64,000 nt of DNA. It comes from Streptomyces physcomitrii (lineage in GTDB: Bacteria; Actinomycetota; Actinomycetes; Streptomycetales; Streptomycetaceae). Every line of letters begins with the position of its first letter. Position 1 is the first letter of the stretch. The notes beneath the pieces were generated by a model. The model ran no database searches and was not told the DNA's origin. It saw only the letters and a program-made list of their open reading frames with translations. The stretch is from positions 62,001-126,000 of the forward strand of contig NZ_JAAWWP010000011.1 of NCBI RefSeq assembly GCF_012273655.1. Direction: 5' to 3'. The position numbers were made by a program, and so were the translations under genes. Shown piece after piece: positions 33,402 through 40,496 of this stretch.

Positions 33402-33992
33402 TCAGTCCCGCGGGAACTCGTCCGTCCTGAGCACGAGTCCGACCGGGGTCCGGCTCAGGTCGAGTACGTCACCGAACGGCGCCCGGGTCTCGGTCGCGTA
33501 CTCCTCGCCCTTGGGGGAGGTGAAGAGATGGCAGCGGGCCTGGTAGGGGTCGACGATCAGATACACCGGCACCTCGGCCAGCGCGTACACGGCCTTCTTC
33601 GGCCCGTAGTCGTTCCGCGCCGTGCTCTGCGAGACGACCTCGACCACGCACTCGACATCCTGGTGCCGCCAGCGTCCGGCCGCTGTCTTCACCGCGCCCT
33701 CCGCGATCACGGTGACGTCGCTGGCGAAGCCGTTGAGCAGTCCCGGGTAGTCGACGCGCACATCGGACTTGAGGCGGGCCCGAGGATACTTCGTCCGCAG
33801 CTGCTCGAAGATGTCGGCGATGATGTCCCAGTGGGTGTCCCGCTGCGGCGACATGAAGATGTTTCCCCCGACGATTTCCACCTTGGTTCCTTCGGGGACG
33901 GGCATCTTCTCGAGCACCTCGAACATCCTGTCCAGAGTCAGCTCGTCGTCGCTGTCGGCCATGCTGATCCTGTCGCTGTCCACGACGGTCAT
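33402..33992 (-). CDS. Uma2 family endonuclease-like protein
   Basis: 196 aa; ATG after GGGGAGGAG. The PD-(D/E)xK core is visible as FASDVTVIAEG (Asp), CVVEVVSQST (Glu) and GPKKAVYALAEV (Lys), followed by VPVYLIVDPY. This is the Uma2/DUF820 family, abundant in Streptomyces and cyanobacteria, of unproven nuclease function. No toxin-antitoxin or restriction partner is adjacent. ASDVRVDYP-type strand residues precede the site. Start chosen from the ribosome site; a longer frame upstream lacks one. Confidence 0.88.
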   Translation of the reverse strand: MTVVDSDRISMADSDDELTLDRMFEVLEKMPVPEGTKVEIVGGNIFMSPQRDTHWDIIADIFEQLRTKYPRARLKSDVRVDYPGLLNGFASDVTVIAEGAVKTAAGRWRHQDVECVVEVVSQSTARNDYGPKKAVYALAEVPVYLIVDPYQARCHLFTSPKGEEYATETRAPFGDVLDLSRTPVGLVLRTDEFPRD

Positions 33993-34149
33993 TGTGGCGC
34001 TCCTCCCCGCTGCGGCGTGTGTGCATGCAGCCGGACGGTTCAACGAGGTGGGCCGGGGCGGGGGCACGGGGGGTTCCGTACGGGTGTGCGGTTGTCCGGA
34101 AACCTTCGGTGGTGTGCTCCTCGCCGTACTCACCCGGGGCCGGCCCGCG

Positions 34150-34842
34150 TCAGGCCCGCTCCGCCGCGTACTCCTCCCCGATCCCCCACCCCTGGTGCAG
34201 TGACTCGGCGAAGGCGGCGGCGAGTTTGTGTTCGCCGGACTCGCTGGGGTGGGTGCCGTCGTAGGTGTCGAGGTGGAGGTCGTAGTCGGCCGGCGGGGAG
34301 GCGAGGAGGAGGGGGGAGGGCGGGGCCGCGAGGTCGGCGACGGCCTTGGCGAGGAGGACGTTGAAGTGGGCGACCTCGGCGGCGAAGGGGGCGTCGTGCC
34401 CGGCGCGGATGTTGGGGATGACCGGCATCAGGACGCAGCGCAGGCGGCGGTTGGCGGCGCGGGCGCCGGCGAGGAAGCGGTGCACGTTCTCGGCGGTCTG
34501 CTCGGCATTGGTGTAGAAGCCGAGGTCGATCAGGCCGAGGGAGACGAGCAGGATGTCGGCGCGGGCGGCGGCGACGTGCTCCTCGATGACGGGGGCCATG
34601 TGCAGCCAGCCCTCGCCCCAGCCCGCGAGGTGGCGGCGGTGGCGGGCGGGGAAGTCCGGGTCGGCGTAGTCGGCGGAGACGGCCTCCCCCGCGGCCTTGT
34701 CGTAGAGGGTCTCGCGGGGGCCGACGATCTGGAAGGGGCCGCCGAGGCTCGCGCACAAGTGCTGCCACATGCGGTAGCGCCAGGTGTACTCGCCCGCGCT
34801 GCCGATCGTCATCGAGTCACCGACGAACATGAACCTGAGCAT
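34150..34842 (-). CDS. SGNH/GDSL hydrolase
   Basis: 230 aa. Block I is FVGDSMTIGSAGEYTWR with nucleophile Ser9 or so, block III IPNIRAG region, and block V DGTHPSESGEHKLA provides Asp and His. No signal peptide is seen, so it is cytoplasmic. SGNH enzymes hydrolyse esters such as acetyl groups on sugars or lipids. The translational start is the ATG immediately before LRFMFVGDS; the upstream sequence is weak for ribosome binding. It is divergent from a secreted protein gene. Confidence 0.85.
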   Translation of the reverse strand: MLRFMFVGDSMTIGSAGEYTWRYRMWQHLCASLGGPFQIVGPRETLYDKAAGEAVSADYADPDFPARHRRHLAGWGEGWLHMAPVIEEHVAAARADILLVSLGLIDLGFYTNAEQTAENVHRFLAGARAANRRLRCVLMPVIPNIRAGHDAPFAAEVAHFNVLLAKAVADLAAPPSPLLLASPPADYDLHLDTYDGTHPSESGEHKLAAAFAESLHQGWGIGEEYAAERA

Positions 34843-35021
34843 CGGCTCATCATCCCGGAACCGCGGCCCGCCGGGGACCGTCCTCCCGCCGACTGTGAGC
34901 AGGCCCACCACGGGGCGCCGCGGTCCCCGCGAGCCCGGCCCGTCCGGGGGCCGCCTGTGACGATGGCCACGCGCCGGGCATCGCGGCGGTGTCCGGCGTC
35001 CGGGATGGCAGGCTGTGCGGC

Positions 35022-36017
35022 ATGCGTGTGCGTTCGCTGCCGCTGGCAGCCGGTGCCCTTGCGGCCCTTGTCCCGGTCTCGTTCGCCGTCACCCCCGCCC
35101 GTGCGGACGGCGGCGGCGCGGCGAGCTTCACCCTCACCGACCCCCGGATCACCGAGTCCAGCGGTCTGGCCGCCAGCCGGGCCCACCCGGGCGTCTACTG
35201 GACGCACAACGACAGCGACGACGGCCCCTACCTGTACGCGGTGGACTCGCGCACCGGCAAGACCGTCGCCACCGTCACCATGAAGGGCGTCGGCAGCCCG
35301 CGCGACGTCGAGGCGATCTCGATGGGCCCCGGCAACACCCTCTGGGTGGGCGACATCGGCGACAACCGCGGCGGCACCTGGCCCTACGTCTGGATCTACC
35401 GGCTGCCCGAGCCGAAGGAGCTGCGCGACCAGACGGTGCGGGCCACCCAGTACACGGTGAAGTACGCGGACGGGCCGCGGGACGCCGAGGCGCTGATGGT
35501 GCATCCGAAGACCGGCCGGGTCTACATCGCCGACAAGAAGGAGGAGGGCGGCTCGCTCTGGGCGGCGCCGAAGACGCTCTCCACCGGCGGCACCAACGTC
35601 TTCCGGCGGGTCGCGGACACGGGCATGTGGGTCACCGACGGCGCCTTCTCGCCGGACGGCAAGTGGCTCGCCCTGCGCAGCTACTTCGGCGGCGCGAGCT
35701 TCGCCTGGAACGACGGCAGGCCCAAGCGGCAGGGCAGGCTGAGCGTCCCGATGCAGCCGCAGGGCGAGTCCCTCACGTACGCCGCCGACGGCTCGGCGCT
35801 GATGTACGGCAGCGAGGGGGACGGGAGCCGGGTCACCGCGCGGCAGCTGCGGGCCCGGGACGGCGGCAAGGGCCCCTCCCAGGACGGCAGCGCCACCGGC
35901 GGGGATGCGGGCAGCGGCGCGGGCTTCGAGGGCGACTGGAAGAAGGGCGCGCTGGTGATGGCGGTCGCGCTCGCCGCGGTCTTCGGCCTGAAGCGGCTCT
36001 TCGCCCGCCGCCGCTGA
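35022..36017 (+). CDS. secreted beta-propeller-like protein with C-terminal membrane anchor
   Basis: 331 aa. Signal peptide 1-29 (RSLPLAAGALAALVPVSFAV, cleavage near ARA-D). The mature part has propeller-like strands: GVYWTHNDSDDGPYLYAVDS, NTLWVGDIGDN, GPRDAEALMVHP, TDGAFSPDGKWLALRSYFGG. A Gly/Ser/Asp-rich linker precedes a C-terminal hydrophobic helix (about 306-324) ending RLFARRR, but no LPXTG, so membrane insertion rather than sortase anchoring is likely. CAGGCT lies 7 nt before the ATG and no clear Shine-Dalgarno is seen. Function unknown; a surface sensor or binding protein is possible. Confidence 0.8.
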   Translation: MRVRSLPLAAGALAALVPVSFAVTPARADGGGAASFTLTDPRITESSGLAASRAHPGVYWTHNDSDDGPYLYAVDSRTGKTVATVTMKGVGSPRDVEAISMGPGNTLWVGDIGDNRGGTWPYVWIYRLPEPKELRDQTVRATQYTVKYADGPRDAEALMVHPKTGRVYIADKKEEGGSLWAAPKTLSTGGTNVFRRVADTGMWVTDGAFSPDGKWLALRSYFGGASFAWNDGRPKRQGRLSVPMQPQGESLTYAADGSALMYGSEGDGSRVTARQLRARDGGKGPSQDGSATGGDAGSGAGFEGDWKKGALVMAVALAAVFGLKRLFARRR

Positions 36018-36115
36018 GCGCACCGGCGGCGGGTGCGGAGAGCGCCGCCGCCGAGGCCCGGCCCCCACGCGGTCCCGCCTTCCTCGGCGCGGGTGCCGAG
36101 CATCCCGTACGGCCA

Positions 36116-36121
36116 TAACAT
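36116..36121 (+). promoter_or_regulatory. -10 element of a leaderless promoter for the FHA-ABC gene
   Basis: TAACAT ends 6 nt before the ATG at 36128, with GTGCCG 17 bp farther upstream as a weak -35. The leader CCACGT has no ribosome site. Confidence 0.45.
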
Positions 36122-36127
36122 CCACGT

Positions 36128-38506
36128 ATGCCAGGTATGTCAGGTGAGCCGGGTGGGCCCGGGGAGGACGGGCCGCCGGATCCCCCGACCGCGCCGGAGC
36201 TGCTCGTCGAGTCCGGCGGCGAGGCGCGGGTGATGAGCCCGCGGCGCAGCTACCGGGTGGGCCGGGACCCCCGCAGCGACCTGGTGCTCGACGACTCCCG
36301 GGTGTCCTGGCACCACGCGGTGCTGCGGCCCGCCCGGGGCCGCTGGCTGGTCGAGGACGCGCGGAGCACCAACGGCACGTACACCGAGGGGCGGCGGGTG
36401 CGGCGCACCCCGGTCGGGCCGGGCAGCGTGATCCGCTTCGGCAGCCCCGCCGACGGGCCCTGCGCGGTGCTCCGGGGCCTGCCGCCGGAGGGGGCCGCGG
36501 AACCGGCCGCCGTGGCCCGCCCCGGCGGCACCCGCACCTTCCGGCGGCCGAGCACGGTGCGCCCGCTGCCCACCGCGCGCCGCACCCGGATCGGCCGCGC
36601 CCCGGACAACGACCTGCGCGTCGACGACCTCGCCGTCTCCCGGCACCACGCCGAACTGCGCGCGGGCCCCGGCGGCTGGCGGATCGCCGACCTCGGCAGC
36701 CACAACGGCACCTATCTGGGCGGGCGGCGGCTCACCGGCAGCGCCCCGGTGCTCCCCGGTGACCTCGTCGGCATCGGGCACTCCGCCTTCGTCCTGGTCG
36801 GCGAGGAACTCCAGGAGTACGTGGACACCGGCGAGGTCTCGCTGGACGTCCAGGATCTCTCCGTACACGTCGACAAGGGGCGCCGCACGCTGCTCGACGC
36901 GATCTCCTTCCCGGTCGGGGAGCGCACCCTGCTCGCCGTGGTCGGGCCGAGCGGCGCGGGCAAGTCGACCCTGCTCAACGCGCTGACCGGGCTGCGCCCC
37001 GCCGATCAGGGCACCGTCCTCTACGACGGCCGCGACCTCTACCGCGACTACGCCGAACTGCGCCAGCGCATCGGCCTGGTCCCGCAGGACGACATCCTGC
37101 ACACCCAGCTCACCGTCGGCCGCGCGCTCGGCTACGCGGCCCGGCTGCGCTTCCCCGAGGACACCGCCAAGGCCGAGCGCCGGGCCCGGGTGGACGAGGT
37201 GGTCCGCGAACTCGGCCTCCAGGAGCGGGTGGACCAGCACATCCACGCGCTCTCCGGCGGCCAGCGCAAGCGGGTCAGCGTCGCCCTGGAGCTGCTCACC
37301 AAGCCCTCGCTGCTCTTCCTGGACGAGCCGACCTCGGGCCTGGACCCGGGCATGGACCGCTCGGTGATGGGGACCCTGCGGGCCCTCGCCGACGACGGCC
37401 GCACCGTCGTCGTGGTCACCCACAGCGTGCTCAGCCTGGACCTCTGCGACCGCCTCCTCGTGCTCGCCCCCGGCGGACGGCTCGCCTACTACGGCCCGCC
37501 CGGCGAGGCCCTGGACCACTTCGGGCACACCGACTGGCCGGAGGCCTTCGAGGCCTTCGAGCGGGACCGGGACCGCGACTGGGCGGGGCTCTTCCGCGCC
37601 TCCCCGCTCCACCGCCGCTATGTGCGCGGGGAGTCTCGGCAGCCGCGGCGCCCCGCCCAGCCGCCGCCCGGGCCGGTCGCCCCGCCCACCGCGCAGAGCT
37701 GGGGCGGGCAGCTGCGCACCCTGGTCCGGCGCTATGCCGCCGCGCTGAGTTCGGACCGCACCTTCCTGGTGATCATGGTCGTGCTGCCCTTCGTGACCGG
37801 GGCGATGGCGCACGCCCTCGCGGGCAGCGGCCTGAACCGGGACTCGGCGCTGAACGCCCTGCTGATCCTGTGCGTGGGCGCGGTCCTGACCGGGGCCGCC
37901 AACGCGGTGCGCGAACTGGTCAAGGAACGGGTGATCTACCAGCGGGAGAGAGCCGTCGGCCTGTCCCGATCCGCGTATCTGATGTCCAAGGTCCTGGTGC
38001 TCGGGGCGGTCAGCGTGGTGCAGGCGGTGGTCCTCACCATGGTGGCGCTCTTCGGCGTGGACCTGAACGCCCCGGACGGCAGCGGGGTGCTGCTGCCGCC
38101 GCTCCTGGAGATCACCCTCGCGGTGGCGCTGCTCGCCTTCACCTCGATGATGCTCGGGCTGCTGGTCTCGGCGCTGGTGCGCAAGGAGGAGGTCACCATG
38201 CCGCTCCTGGTGCTGCTCGCCCTGGTGCAGGTGGTCTTCTGCGGGGCGCTGCTGGTCCTCGACGGGGTGCCGGGCCTGGAGCAGGTGGCCTGGCTGGCGC
38301 CGTCCCGGTGGGCGCTCGGCGCCATGGCGGGCACCGTCGGCCTGGGCGCGCTCGTCCCCGGCGACATCACGGCCGACCCGCTGATGCGGCACTCGGCCCC
38401 GGTCTGGCTGCTCGACATGGGCATGATGCTCGTCCTCAGCCTCCTCCTCGGCCGCCTGGTCGCCCATCTGCTGCGGCGCCATGAGCCGGAGGTCATGCGG
38501 GAGTAG
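36128..38506 (+). CDS. double-FHA-domain ABC transporter (ATPase fused to permease)
   Basis: 792 aa. Two forkhead-associated domains come first (about 35-113 with DSRVSWHHAVLRP and RSTNGTY; about 150-225 with DLAVSRHHAELR and SHNGTYLGGRRL). An ABC ATPase follows: Walker A GPSGAGKST near 274, signature LSGGQRKRVSVAL near 375, Walker B LLFLDEPTSGLD near 396. Six membrane helices end the protein (about 530-790). This is the ABCG/white-type half transporter resembling mycobacterial Rv1747, whose FHA domains bind phospho-threonine of Ser/Thr kinases. Phosphorylation control is likely; the substrate is unknown. No kinase gene is in the window. Confidence 0.92.
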   Translation: MPGMSGEPGGPGEDGPPDPPTAPELLVESGGEARVMSPRRSYRVGRDPRSDLVLDDSRVSWHHAVLRPARGRWLVEDARSTNGTYTEGRRVRRTPVGPGSVIRFGSPADGPCAVLRGLPPEGAAEPAAVARPGGTRTFRRPSTVRPLPTARRTRIGRAPDNDLRVDDLAVSRHHAELRAGPGGWRIADLGSHNGTYLGGRRLTGSAPVLPGDLVGIGHSAFVLVGEELQEYVDTGEVSLDVQDLSVHVDKGRRTLLDAISFPVGERTLLAVVGPSGAGKSTLLNALTGLRPADQGTVLYDGRDLYRDYAELRQRIGLVPQDDILHTQLTVGRALGYAARLRFPEDTAKAERRARVDEVVRELGLQERVDQHIHALSGGQRKRVSVALELLTKPSLLFLDEPTSGLDPGMDRSVMGTLRALADDGRTVVVVTHSVLSLDLCDRLLVLAPGGRLAYYGPPGEALDHFGHTDWPEAFEAFERDRDRDWAGLFRASPLHRRYVRGESRQPRRPAQPPPGPVAPPTAQSWGGQLRTLVRRYAAALSSDRTFLVIMVVLPFVTGAMAHALAGSGLNRDSALNALLILCVGAVLTGAANAVRELVKERVIYQRERAVGLSRSAYLMSKVLVLGAVSVVQAVVLTMVALFGVDLNAPDGSGVLLPPLLEITLAVALLAFTSMMLGLLVSALVRKEEVTMPLLVLLALVQVVFCGALLVLDGVPGLEQVAWLAPSRWALGAMAGTVGLGALVPGDITADPLMRHSAPVWLLDMGMMLVLSLLLGRLVAHLLRRHEPEVMRE

Positions 38507-38522
38507 CCGCCGGGGCGGAGAG

Positions 38523-38549
38523 GCGGGCCCGGCGCGCGACCGGGCCCGC
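38523..38549. terminator. bidirectional hairpin terminator
   Basis: GCGGGCCCGG (38523-38532) and CCGGGCCCGC (38540-38549) are perfect 10-bp arms around a 7-nt loop. It lies between the convergent ABC transporter and PPOX genes, 17 bp past the transporter stop. Confidence 0.65.
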
Positions 38550-38597
38550 GGGGGGCGCGCCTCGGCCGTCCGCCCCCACCCCTAGCTCACCCGTCGC

Positions 38598-39059
38598 TCA
38601 GCCGTCCGCACCCGGGGCCTGGCTCACCGGCGGTCCCTCGCCGCCGTGCGCCTCGTCGGGGCCGGTCAGCCGCAGCTCGTACTGGAGGGTCCGGTCCCGC
38701 TTGACCAGGCGGTGCACCAGCGGCACCAGCACCCCGTGCACCACCGGGTGCTTGCGCACCAGGAGCCGCTTCGCGTGCCGGTCCTCCTCGCCGCCCTGGT
38801 CGAGCAGCCGCACCCGGGCGCCCACCGCGGCCCCGGTCGGCGCCCCGCGGAAGGTGCAGGGCGCGATCTCCACCCGCGCCTCGCGCCGCATCCGGCGGAC
38901 CTTCCAGGCCCTGCCGTACGTACGGAAGTACGCGTGGTCGCCGTCGACCGCGAGGTTGACGGGGGTGCCGACGCCCGTGCCGTCCTTCTTGTACGTGGTG
39001 AGCAGCACGGTGTACTGGCGTACGAATCGGGCCAGTTCCGGGATCGCGGGTTTCTTCAT
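38598..39059 (-). CDS. PPOX-class F420-dependent oxidoreductase-like protein
   Basis: 153 aa. The split beta-barrel signature is visible: RQYTVLLTTYKKDGTGVGTP, AYFRTYGRAWKVRRMRREA, and VEIAPCTFRG. This matches actinobacterial PPOX/F420 flavin-type proteins that reduce small substrates or biliverdin. No partner is evident. It is downstream of serC, separated by a strong hairpin, and converges on the ABC gene. Substrate unknown; cofactor F420 is a family expectation, not shown by sequence alone. Confidence 0.82.
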   Translation of the reverse strand: MKKPAIPELARFVRQYTVLLTTYKKDGTGVGTPVNLAVDGDHAYFRTYGRAWKVRRMRREARVEIAPCTFRGAPTGAAVGARVRLLDQGGEEDRHAKRLLVRKHPVVHGVLVPLVHRLVKRDRTLQYELRLTGPDEAHGGEGPPVSQAPGADG

Positions 39060-39128
39060 GCCCCTATGAGGCCACCCGGGGCGCCCCAGCGGAAGCCGTA
39101 CGCACCGACCGGCCGGGCCGTAACGCGC

Positions 39129-39164
39129 CGACGGGGTGCCCGGAGGATCCCGGGCACCCCGTCG
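39129..39164 (-). terminator. serC terminator hairpin
   Basis: GACGGGGTGCCCGG and CCGGGCACCCCGTC (39130-39143 and 39150-39163) are perfect 14-bp arms; an extra C-G pair outside gives 15 bp around a 6-nt loop. It is 45 bp past the serC stop and upstream of the PPOX start on the same strand. Confidence 0.75.
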
Positions 39165-39208
39165 CGGGGGCCGTCACCTCCGCCGCTCGGCGGGGGCGCG
39201 GCACCGGC

Positions 39209-40327
39209 TCAGAGCTGGGCGATGACGTGGTCGATGCAGCGGGTCAGCGCCTCCACGTCGGCGGGCTCGACGGCCGGGAACATCGCGATCCGCAGCTGGT
39301 TGCGGCCCAGCTTGCGGTACGGCTCGGTGTCCACGATGCCGTTGGCGCGCAGCACCTTGGCGACCGCGGCGGCGTCGACGTCCTCGTTGAAGTCGATGGT
39401 GCCGATGACCTGCGAGCGCTTCGCCGGGTCGGTGACGAAGGGGGTGGCGTGCTTGCTCTCCTCGGCCCAGCCGTACAGCGTCCGGGAGCTGGTGGCGGTG
39501 CGGCGGACCGCCCAGTCCAGACCGCCCTGGCCGTTGATCCAGTCCAGCTGCTCGGCGAGCAGGAAGAGGGTGGCGAGCGCCGGGGTGTTGTACGTCTGGT
39601 CCTTGCGGGAGTTGTCGATCGCCGTGGGCAGGCTGAAGAACTCCGGCACATGCCGCCCGGAGGCGTGCACCCGCTCGGCGCGTTCCAGCGCGGCCGGGGA
39701 GAAGGCGGCGATCCACAGCCCGCCGTCGGCGGCGAAGGACTTCTGCGGCGCGAAGTAGTAGACGTCCGACTCGGCGATGTCGACCGGCAGCCCGCCCGCG
39801 CCGGAGGTCGCGTCGACCAGCACCAGCGCGCCCTCGTCGGCGCCCGCGACCCGCTGGACGGGGGCGGCCACACCGGTGGAGGTCTCGTTGTGGGTGAGGG
39901 CGTAGACGTCGGTGCCCGCCTCGGCCCGGGGCTCCGGGTGCGAGCCCGGGTCGGCGGCGATCACGGTGGGCTCGGCCAGCCAGGGCGCGAGCTTCGCCGC
40001 CTTCGCGAACTTGGAGGAGAACTCGCCGAAGGTGAGGTGCTGCGACTTGTTCTCGATGAGCCCGTGGGTCGCGATGTCCCAGAAGGCGGTGGAGCCGCCG
40101 TTGCCGAGGACGACCTCGTACCCCTCGGGCAGTGAGAAGAGCGCGCGTACGCCCTCGCGGACCCGGCCGACCAGTTTCTTCACCGGGGGCTGGCGGTGCG
40201 AGGTGCCGAGCAGGGAGGTGCCGGTCGCGGCGAGCGCGTCCACGGCCTCCGTCCGCACCTTGGAGGGACCCGCGCCGAATCGACCGTCCGCGGGCTTGAT
40301 GTCAGAGGGAATCCGGATCTCAGCCAC
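39209..40327 (-). CDS. serC: phosphoserine transaminase
   Basis: 372 aa from GTG 40327. The PLP lysine is Lys196 in YYFAPQKSFAADGG. RFGAGPSKVR, GTSHRQPPVK and LTHNETSTGVAAPV are typical class-V aminotransferase positions. It converts 3-phosphohydroxypyruvate to phosphoserine (and acts in pyridoxine synthesis). Most Streptomyces carry this gene singly. A near-consensus promoter (TGGACA-N16-TAGGCT) ends 6 nt before the GTG, without a ribosome site, so the message is likely leaderless. Confidence 0.95.
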   Translation of the reverse strand: MAEIRIPSDIKPADGRFGAGPSKVRTEAVDALAATGTSLLGTSHRQPPVKKLVGRVREGVRALFSLPEGYEVVLGNGGSTAFWDIATHGLIENKSQHLTFGEFSSKFAKAAKLAPWLAEPTVIAADPGSHPEPRAEAGTDVYALTHNETSTGVAAPVQRVAGADEGALVLVDATSGAGGLPVDIAESDVYYFAPQKSFAADGGLWIAAFSPAALERAERVHASGRHVPEFFSLPTAIDNSRKDQTYNTPALATLFLLAEQLDWINGQGGLDWAVRRTATSSRTLYGWAEESKHATPFVTDPAKRSQVIGTIDFNEDVDAAAVAKVLRANGIVDTEPYRKLGRNQLRIAMFPAVEPADVEALTRCIDHVIAQL

Positions 40328-40333
40328 GGGCCG

Positions 40334-40361
40334 AGCCTAGACGCTCCGGCGGCCCTGTCCA
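40334..40361 (-). promoter_or_regulatory. strong serC promoter, leaderless
   Basis: On the minus strand TGGACA (40356-40361) and TAGGCT (40334-40339) are separated by 16 bp. The GTG start follows after only 6 nt (CGGCCC). Good -35/-10 matches and the absence of a Shine-Dalgarno site make this the best leaderless promoter in the window. Confidence 0.65.
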
Positions 40362-40496
40362 CCGCGCTGTCCGCCCGATGAGACGGCGGCCGGGCGGTGG
40401 CCGGTCACTCCCCGGTGCCCGGTCGCGGATGTGCCGGACGGGACGCGGGTGGCGCAGGGGACGGGAGAAGGTTTGGCGAGCGGGCATCCTGAAGGC

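Noticed and set aside
33402..33992. Uma2 protein as part of a defence island
   Set aside because: No restriction, toxin or CRISPR partner is adjacent; these proteins are common singletons in Streptomyces.
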